A stretch of 64,000 nt of DNA from Microthrixaceae bacterium. GTDB taxonomy: Bacteria; Actinomycetota; Acidimicrobiia; Acidimicrobiales; Microtrichaceae. The translations under genes were made by a program, and so were the position numbers. This document shows positions 59,010 to 64,000 of the stretch, one piece after another (the stretch's first letter is position 1; the number at the start of each line of letters is the position of its first letter). Location: positions 248,001 to 312,000 of the forward strand of contig JACJWI010000002.1 in the NCBI GenBank assembly GCA_020637215.1, read 5' to 3'. The notes under the pieces are model-generated. The model saw nothing but the letters and a program-made list of their open reading frames with translations, was not told the DNA's origin and did no database searches.

Positions 59010-60233
59010 CTACTCGTAGAACGCGTAGGGATTCAGGATCGGGCCCTGCAACAAGCCCTTCCGTTGCGCGGTCGTGAGGTGTGCCGCGTCACACACCTCG
59101 TCCCAGTCGCGGCGGATGGTGGCAACCTGTTGGTCGCCGATCTCGCGTCCTTCTTCGGGAGTCAGGTGGTAGATCGGCGCCGCTTCGACCAACGCGGCGA
59201 TCCGGCTCTCGCGGCCGGTGTCGCCGTCGCCGAAGCGTGGGTGGCGGGCCACCTCGCCAGTGCGCGGTTGAGGTGACACGTCGTAGGCGGGGGTGAGCGC
59301 GAGGCCGTCGGCGAGGATGAAGGCCGCGTGGTTGCGGGCGTGGTCGTCGGTGTTGCCGACGAGGATGTTGAACATGATGCGCGAGAACAACTCCCGCAGG
59401 GTCGCATCGGGCTCGATGAAGTTCGCTCGGACCTCGTCAGCCAGCTCGACGTAGGAGAAGTGCTGCGCAGCGACGATCGTCTGCATCGACAGGATCGTGG
59501 CCGCTGACACGACGCGGCGTCGGGCGCCCGCTGGCGATCGGTCGAAGCGCTCGACCAGCAGGACCCCGCGGTCCATCGATTCGACGAACCGAACGGGCGC
59601 GACGTCGAGGCCGGCTCGGCGTGCGAGCTCCATCGCGATGTACTCCGACTGGGTCCACAGGAAGTTGTCGCTCCGCCGCGAGAACTTGGCCAGGAGCTTC
59701 ACACCGTCGTCGTCGATCAAGGCCTTCGGGCGGGCGCCGCCGAGCGGAGTGCCGTTGACGAGTGTCGCGGCGAGGTCCGGGTCGATCGTCTCGCCTTCGT
59801 CGATCTTGTCGGCCGCGGTCATGAGCTGCTCGAGCGGAGCATGCACCGGTGCTCGGGGGATGTACTCGGTCGGGCTCGCTTGGAAGTCGATGGCGCCGAC
59901 CCGGTCTGAGCCCGACTCGAGCAGGTACACGAGTGGATCGAGCTCGGCGCCGACCGCGCCCAGGTTGGCGTTGATGACCGATCGTCCCCACGAGTCCGGT
60001 GCCGCGTCGTCGATGCTCAGCGGCATCGGACCGTCGAGTCCGTCGTGCTCGAAGTCGTCCAGGGGGAGTTCGGGCTCGTAGATGGGGACCGGGTCCGGTC
60101 GCTCGAGGTAGGAACGTCCGTAGCTGAACACGTAGCGGGCGTCGCGTCGGTCCAGGCGTCCGCATACCACCGGCTCGGTGGCGTCGGGCAACCAGATCCA
60201 GACGTAGGCCTCGGTCGGCGCGTCAGAAGTCAT
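59010..60233 (-). CDS. hipA: HipA-type Ser/Thr kinase toxin
   Basis: A 407-residue HipA. The N-terminal domain has VVCGRLDRRDARYVFSYG and LPLSIDD-like elements; the kinase core has VKLLAKFSRRSDNF (ATP-binding lysine), TQSEYIAMELARRAGLDVAP, GVLLVERFDRS, the catalytic NTDDHARNH at 294-302 and the metal-binding LTPAYDVSPQ. E. coli HipA phosphorylates glutamyl-tRNA synthetase and causes persistence. Start at 60233 overlaps hipB by 11 bp. Confidence 0.92.
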   Translation of the reverse strand: MTSDAPTEAYVWIWLPDATEPVVCGRLDRRDARYVFSYGRSYLERPDPVPIYEPELPLDDFEHDGLDGPMPLSIDDAAPDSWGRSVINANLGAVGAELDPLVYLLESGSDRVGAIDFQASPTEYIPRAPVHAPLEQLMTAADKIDEGETIDPDLAATLVNGTPLGGARPKALIDDDGVKLLAKFSRRSDNFLWTQSEYIAMELARRAGLDVAPVRFVESMDRGVLLVERFDRSPAGARRRVVSAATILSMQTIVAAQHFSYVELADEVRANFIEPDATLRELFSRIMFNILVGNTDDHARNHAAFILADGLALTPAYDVSPQPRTGEVARHPRFGDGDTGRESRIAALVEAAPIYHLTPEEGREIGDQQVATIRRDWDEVCDAAHLTTAQRKGLLQGPILNPYAFYE

Positions 60234-60531
60234 TGCGCGCCTTGCGTCGGGCGCGACCGCGCTGGGGGAGCAGCGCCAGTTCGTTGCGCACGACCTGGCC
60301 GGCGAGGTCCTCGTTTCCGCCGAACAGCTCGACGCCGACCAGTCGGGCGGCTTCGAACACGGTGCCGATCGCCACTGACGGGTTCCCGCGTTCGATCTTG
60401 GTGATCGTCGGGGCGGAAACCCCGACGCGCTCGGCGAGCGTTCCGACGCTCCAGCCGCGCCGTAGCCGGCCGGCACGCACCGAATCACCGAGGATCTGGA
60501 CGGCTGCTCGGGTCCCTCGTGAGGTGGCCAT
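60223..60531 (-). CDS. hipB: HipB-type antitoxin (XRE family)
   Basis: A 102-residue protein with a Cro/C1-type helix-turn-helix: GDSVRAGRLRRGWSVGTLAERVGVSAPTITKIERGNPSVAIGTVFEAARLVGV. ATG at 60531 is chosen since TAGCAT (60545-60540) lies 7-8 nt upstream; a TTG at 60567 would be upstream of the promoter. It represses hipBA and neutralises HipA. Confidence 0.9.
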   Translation of the reverse strand: MATSRGTRAAVQILGDSVRAGRLRRGWSVGTLAERVGVSAPTITKIERGNPSVAIGTVFEAARLVGVELFGGNEDLAGQVVRNELALLPQRGRARRKARNDF

Positions 60532-60539
60532 GCGAAGAA

Positions 60540-60560
60540 TGCTAGGAGTTAGACCTCCTA
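60540..60560 (-). promoter_or_regulatory. hipBA promoter and operator
   Basis: TAGGAG (60543-60548) and CTCCTA (60555-60560) form a perfect inverted repeat with a 6-nt centre. Its inner edge overlaps the -10-like TAGCAT on the minus strand. HipB is the natural ligand. The AT-rich stretch just upstream (60560-60580) stands out in this GC-rich region. Confidence 0.62.
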
Positions 60561-60625
60561 AATCCAATTATTCTTTCTACTCGCCGGGAACGATTGCCGA
60601 CGGACCGCCCCGCTTGTGCCTCAGT

Positions 60626-61073
60626 GAAGTCGTAGACGTAGCGGAACTTGTCGCCTTCGGCGGCCAGCTTGTCGAGCCGGTAGCGGGTCTCGTCGAGCAC
60701 CTGGCTCATGTCCCAGTCGGGGTCAGGGACTCCGTAGTCGCGACCGCCGATGCGGAACTCGTGGAGGTGGGAGTTCCACCACCCGAACGCCGCTTGGCTC
60801 ACGCGGTGCACCTCGTCGAGGGTCTCGGACCCGTCGACGAGCACGCGGCGCCAGATGGGCGGTGTGATGTCGCGCAACGTCACCTTGACCTGGAACACCT
60901 TGCCGTTGGCGGCTTGCTTCTTGGTGCCGGCCTTGGGGGCATCGTGCGCCGCCATCTTGGGTGACATCGGCCAGCTCACGTCCGGGCGTTCCGGCTCGCT
61001 TGTCGAGCGGGCCGACGATGATGTCGGACATCCGCATCGACAAGGCCTCGAGGTCGAGATCGCCGTTCGCCAT
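60626..61073 (-). pseudogene. N-terminal part of a pRiA4b ORF-3-type gene, broken
   Basis: From an ATG at 61073 the minus strand reads MANGDLDLEALSMRMSDIIV in one frame, then coding continues one frame over with FQVKVTLRDITPPIWRRVLV, FGWWNSHLHEFRIGGRDYG and GDKFRYVYDF, the conserved first two thirds of pRiA4b ORF-3 proteins. Homology stops at 60626, where HipBA-associated DNA begins; the missing end is at 58639-58790. Both a frameshift near 60970-61000 and the split argue for a dead gene. An ATG at 60967 could still yield a truncated product. Confidence 0.68.
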
Positions 61074-61272
61074 GAAGACGCCTTCTCGCCTCGCGGTGTG
61101 CGCTGTCGGGACCGTAGCGACGACTGCCGAATCGCGCACTGCGTGGTCGATTCCGGCGCCGCCGACACCCGCTCCGACACGTTCTCGATTCGTGAGGTCA
61201 CGTGAAGGTCACGCCGGGCTCTCAGCGGCCGGGTCCGCCGACCCGGCAACGCTGTGAGCGGGACCTTTGGAG

Positions 61273-61318
61273 TGGAGCTGATGGGACTCGAACCCACGAC
61301 CCCCTGCTTGCAAAGCAG
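61273..61318 (-). other. 3' fragment of tRNA-Ala(TGC), likely attachment site
   Basis: The minus strand gives an almost complete anticodon arm with TGC, a normal T-arm (GGGTTCGAGTCCC) and the acceptor 3' strand CAGCTCC with discriminator A. The D-arm and 5' acceptor are absent; sequence beyond 61318 is unrelated. A 46-bp 3' half of a tRNA is what tyrosine recombinases leave at one end of an integrated element. Confidence 0.8.
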
Positions 61319-61494
61319 TCACGGCATGGCGCGTCGACCCTGCCAGGATGCGAACGCCCAGGTCACAGGTCGGTTCTCGTGCCGCCTGGTCCCGTGCTGT
61401 ACCGGCCTGTCGTGGTGCTCTCGCGGAGTTTTCGCGGAGTGCGATGTCCTCCGCCCAAAGCGTCGGGGAGGAACAGCACGCCCGACAGCCGCCG
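61319..61494. other. Region without a supported gene
   Basis: Together with 61074-61272 this is about 420 bp in which I see only the tRNA fragment. Several frames are open but carry no start signal, motif or codon pattern like the neighbours; those crossing the tRNA fragment simply translate it. Confidence 0.5.
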
Positions 61495-62265
61495 CTACTG
61501 CGCCGCCTTGGGCGGGCCGACGAGACGGTCCACCTCATCGCCCAGCTGCGACCAACCGCAGTAACTCCAAGGCGGCAGAGCGTCGTCGCCCTGCTGCTGC
61601 AGCCCTTGTGCGACACGCTCGAACCCGGCATCGTGCCAGTCCGGGTCCTTCTTGCGGAGGCGAGCCACTCGGTAGGTCATTGGTCGATGTGGTCCATCGT
61701 CTCGGTAGCGGGGTCGTAGACGTCGAAGCTGGCGATCCTTGGGCAAGGCCTGGCCCTTCCAATCGAGCAGCTCGATGACTGGCGCGGCACCAACTCGTTG
61801 ATCGTCGATCCTCGCCACGCGAAGCAGACAGGTATCGCCGTTCGATGCCACACGAGCGAGCAGGTCACCGGGCTGTAGGTCGGTCACATGGCGCCAGGGA
61901 CGCCGGACCTGCCGTCGTGCCGGCTGGGGGCCGGTGAGTTGAGTTCTCAACTTGCTGAGCGCGGCTTCCCGTCTCGCCAAACCTTGAGGACCCGCTTCCT
62001 GCCACGGTTCAAGGCCTTCACCACGATCGATGACACTCAGGGCGCGTGCTTTGATCTCATCGTCGAGGCGGCCCAGGCTCGCTTGAACCGCAGCGAGCGC
62101 GAGCCACAGCACGTGCACCTCGTCACTGTCGAGGTGGCGGTAGGCGGCAAGGATCCGACCGGTTGCCTCATCATCAGGGACCTGGTCCTCCAACAGCTCT
62201 CGGTAGTCCCCGCGGATATCCGCTGCCAGATCATCGGAGAAGATCCCCGGACCCCATGCGCCCAT
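61495..62265 (-). CDS. DUF4259 domain protein
   Basis: A 256-residue protein beginning MGAWGPGIFSDDLAADIRGDYRELLEDQVPDDEATGRIL, the DUF4259 signature. The C-terminal part (WRHVTDLQPGDLLARV, TYRVARLRKKDPDW) looks like a separate beta-rich domain with several Trp residues. Function unknown; such genes are often found in accessory DNA. The ATG at 62265 fits the family start; an in-frame ATG at 62283 adds six residues. Confidence 0.75.
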   Translation of the reverse strand: MGAWGPGIFSDDLAADIRGDYRELLEDQVPDDEATGRILAAYRHLDSDEVHVLWLALAAVQASLGRLDDEIKARALSVIDRGEGLEPWQEAGPQGLARREAALSKLRTQLTGPQPARRQVRRPWRHVTDLQPGDLLARVASNGDTCLLRVARIDDQRVGAAPVIELLDWKGQALPKDRQLRRLRPRYRDDGPHRPMTYRVARLRKKDPDWHDAGFERVAQGLQQQGDDALPPWSYCGWSQLGDEVDRLVGPPKAAQ

Positions 62266-62315
62266 GTCGGAGGATTGTCGCATGCACGGACCGAGGGTGC
62301 ACTCCGGCGCGTCGT

Positions 62316-62861
62316 CTACTCCCGCAACGCGGCCATCGCGTGTGGGAGCGACGCTGCCAGCACTTCGATGATGTCGTGGCTGGTCTTGGGGTGTCGGCGT
62401 CGTCGGGCAGCCATGGCGTCGATCGCTCCGAGCACGCCGATCGGGTCGCGCTCCACGTGTCCCACGACGAAGGTGTCGACGTCGATGGCCTCGATGCCGC
62501 GGTCCGCGAGGAGTTCGGGTGGGAAGTCGCGGAGGTTCTCGGTGACGATCATCGGTGCTTCGACATGGACGGCAAGGGCGAGGACGTGGCGGTCCTTCTC
62601 GTTGACCGGCATCTCCTCGATCAGCGAGGCCGGTGGCTCGTCCAGGGCGGACGGCAGGGCCTGGTTCATCTGAGCGATCCGGCGATCGATCGCCGCAGGG
62701 TCGAGGTCCGCCCGGAGTTTGAGGTTGCGGGTGACCTCGTCGAGGATCTGTGGCGACCAGTGCGGTCGGTACAGGTGCCGTGTCGCCATCGTGAGGACGA
62801 GGTCGGTGACCTCGATGCCGTAGAGCACGTTGGCGTCGAGGACAACGACATGTGCGGCCAT
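62316..62861 (-). CDS. PIN-domain protein (probable toxin)
   Basis: A 181-residue PIN-fold protein: VVVLDANVLYGIEVTDLVL with the first Asp, SPQILDEVTRNLK with the Glu, EKDRHVLALAVHV with the third acid and IVTENLRDFPPELL with the last. It is longer than VapC and resembles the PIN_3 type. The upstream HTH gene, 21 bp away on the same strand, is the likely antitoxin. Confidence 0.82.
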   Translation of the reverse strand: MAAHVVVLDANVLYGIEVTDLVLTMATRHLYRPHWSPQILDEVTRNLKLRADLDPAAIDRRIAQMNQALPSALDEPPASLIEEMPVNEKDRHVLALAVHVEAPMIVTENLRDFPPELLADRGIEAIDVDTFVVGHVERDPIGVLGAIDAMAARRRRHPKTSHDIIEVLAASLPHAMAALRE

Positions 62862-62882
62862 CGTGCCCGGGTGCCCAGCGGG

Positions 62883-63317
62883 CTACTGGTAGAGGCCGAG
62901 CTCTTCGGCGTCGGCTGTCATGGCGTCGAGCGCCTCGTTGGCCCGTGCTTCGAGGCGGTCGCGGTACGCGAGAACATCGACGAGCTTCAGGCGCCGATGG
63001 GTGCCGACCATGTGGTGTGGAACTTCACCGGCCTCGATCTGCTTGATCAGGTATGGGCGGCTCACGTTCAACAGCTCGGCTGCCTGGACCGTGGTCAGCT
63101 CGGCATGCAGCGGGATGACCGACACGCCGTTGCCGGCTCGGAGGTTCTCCACGATCGACACCAGCAGCGACTGGATCCGCTCGGGCAGCTCGATCGCGTC
63201 GCCGTCGGGTCCGACCAGCCGTGGAAGGCTGGTGCCGGTTCCTTCCAGGGCGCGCACGACGGCTTCCAGCACCTCGGGGCCGAGGGCGTCGGGTCGGACT
63301 TCGAGCACGTCACTCAC
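62883..63317 (-). CDS. Excisionase-type HTH protein (probable antitoxin)
   Basis: A 144-residue protein whose C-terminal half is a MerR/excisionase-like helix-turn-helix: ELTTVQAAELLNVSRPYLIKQIEAGEVPHHMVGTHRRLKLVDVLAYRDRL. The N-terminal half is helical. Such HTH_17 proteins commonly precede PIN toxins. GTG at 63317 lies 7 nt behind TACGCT; the upstream AT-rich stretch 63331-63360 may hold its operator. Confidence 0.8.
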   Translation of the reverse strand: MSDVLEVRPDALGPEVLEAVVRALEGTGTSLPRLVGPDGDAIELPERIQSLLVSIVENLRAGNGVSVIPLHAELTTVQAAELLNVSRPYLIKQIEAGEVPHHMVGTHRRLKLVDVLAYRDRLEARANEALDAMTADAEELGLYQ

Positions 63318-63403
63318 GGCGACAAGCGTATCTACAAATGAAATAAACGCAACGATGTATGCCGCCGAGCCGATCTGACCGTTGTTCGGCCAGACTCGTA
63401 TCG

Positions 63404-63598
63404 GTGATCACGACGGACCAGGAGTATGACCAGTCGCGGGAGAAGCTCGCGTCGCTGGTCGGTTCGATCGCCAGCACCGAAGCGGGCGCCGCAGGCGACG
63501 ATGAGTTCCGTGACCTGCAACTCAGCGGACTGCGTAGCTTCGCCGACGACCTGCGGACCGAGATCGCCGACTACGAGACACAACAGAAGCGGCGTTGA
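63404..63598 (+). CDS. Small acidic helical protein
   Basis: A 64-residue protein, VITTDQEYDQSREKLASLVG through EFRDLQLSGLRSFADDLRTEIADYETQQKRR, predicted all-helical with an amphipathic pattern. It resembles small antitoxin-like or coiled-coil partner proteins but I cannot name a family. GTG start at 63404; two bases separate its stop from the next gene, so they are probably co-transcribed. Confidence 0.55.
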   Translation: MITTDQEYDQSREKLASLVGSIASTEAGAAGDDEFRDLQLSGLRSFADDLRTEIADYETQQKRR

Positions 63599-63600
63599 CG

Positions 63601-64000
63601 TTGGCCGAAGTTCGCATCGCCGGTGAGGAGGGCCGGGCACTGGTTCTCCAGCACCCACAGCTCGACGGAGATGGCGGCTGGCGTTACACCGCCACCCTGG
63701 AGTTCGAGACGGGCCGAGCGAGCGTCGAAGTCTGGGACTACGGAGACCCACGTTTGCCGGAGGTTTTCCGCCAGGCTGCGGACCAGTGGCGAGGCTTCCA
63801 GGGTGCCATCGAGTTCGCCTCGATCGAGGGGCAGCTCGAGATGGCGCTGACGCACGACGGAAAGGGAACCATCAGCTGTGTCGCGACCGTGCGCCAGCCG
63901 TGGCCACCGACGTGGCGAACCACAATCGAGCTCTCGTTCGGCGCAGGTGCTCACGCCGAGCAGATCGCCCGGGATGTCGAGGCGTTTTTCGCTAGAGCGG
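63601..64000 (+). CDS. DUF6228-like protein, cut by window end
   Basis: An open frame of 133 codons from a TTG at 63601 runs off the window without a stop. It has regular beta-strand spacing: WRYTATLEFETGRASVEVWDYG, FQGAIEFASIEGQLEMALTHDG and TISCVATVRQPWPPTWRTTIELSFGAGAHAEQIARDVEAFF. The late part resembles DUF6228 proteins of unknown function. Codon use matches real coding DNA. The TTG start two bases after the previous stop suggests coupling. Confidence 0.62.
   Translation, partial: MAEVRIAGEEGRALVLQHPQLDGDGGWRYTATLEFETGRASVEVWDYGDPRLPEVFRQAADQWRGFQGAIEFASIEGQLEMALTHDGKGTISCVATVRQPWPPTWRTTIELSFGAGAHAEQIARDVEAFFARA

Noticed and set aside
61209..61631. 140-codon frame crossing the tRNA-Ala fragment
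   Set aside because: Its only familiar segment (QAGGRGFESHQLH) is the well-known false translation of a tRNA T-arm.
56913..64000. Prophage
   Set aside because: No structural, packaging, lysis or integrase genes are visible in the window; only toxin-type modules and remnants.

Overview
The window is very GC-rich, densely coded DNA from an actinobacterium. Four things point there: the fhaA-fhaB-pstP-rodA-pbpA-pknB block with trpG and crgA beside it, as in mycobacteria; an F420-type LLM oxidoreductase; a MeaB/methylmalonyl-CoA mutase set; and many genes whose start codon lies 6-9 nt behind a TANNNT hexamer, the usual picture of leaderless transcription. The split methylmalonyl-CoA mutase and stand-alone PASTA proteins made me think of Acidimicrobiia, but that is inference.

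0-25 kb is mainly core metabolism: the end of a polyphosphate kinase 2, tRNA-Ser, a short PEP/pyruvate-binding phosphohistidine protein, prephenate dehydratase, a class III aminotransferase, a fatty acid desaturase divergent from a PaaX-type regulator, an AI-2E family permease, an amidohydrolase bracketed by a 56-bp inverted repeat, a PIG-L deacetylase, mutA-mutB, two tandem TetR paralogues, meaB, an HxlR/GNAT pair, a lipoprotein esterase, OsmC and an LLM oxidoreductase. 24.5-26.8 kb is accessory: a nucleotidyltransferase/partner pair and an intact IS481-type element inserted at the 3' end of tRNA-Leu(CAG).

27.9-38.7 kb is the cell wall and division signalling cluster: FHA proteins, PP2C phosphatase, RodA/FtsW, a class B PBP and PknB with four PASTA domains. 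Two further membrane proteins follow, made almost only of PASTA domains, then trpG/pabA and crgA. 38.7-53.5 kb holds fatty-acid genes (thiolase, acyl-CoA synthetase, enoyl-CoA hydratase, dienoyl-CoA reductase-like SDR), a repeat-rich lipoprotein, a two-component system, an MFS exporter, 3-methyladenine glycosylase I and small stress or unknown proteins.

53.5-64 kb is accessory: tandem and palindromic repeats, a ribbon-helix-helix/DNA methyltransferase pair, an adenylate cyclase, VapBC, a MazF-type pair, HipBA sitting inside a broken pRiA4b ORF-3-type gene, a 3' fragment of tRNA-Ala(TGC) that looks like an attachment site, a PIN/HTH pair and a DUF6228-like gene cut by the window end. At least three families of intergenic palindromic repeats are scattered through the window, two of them in more than one copy.
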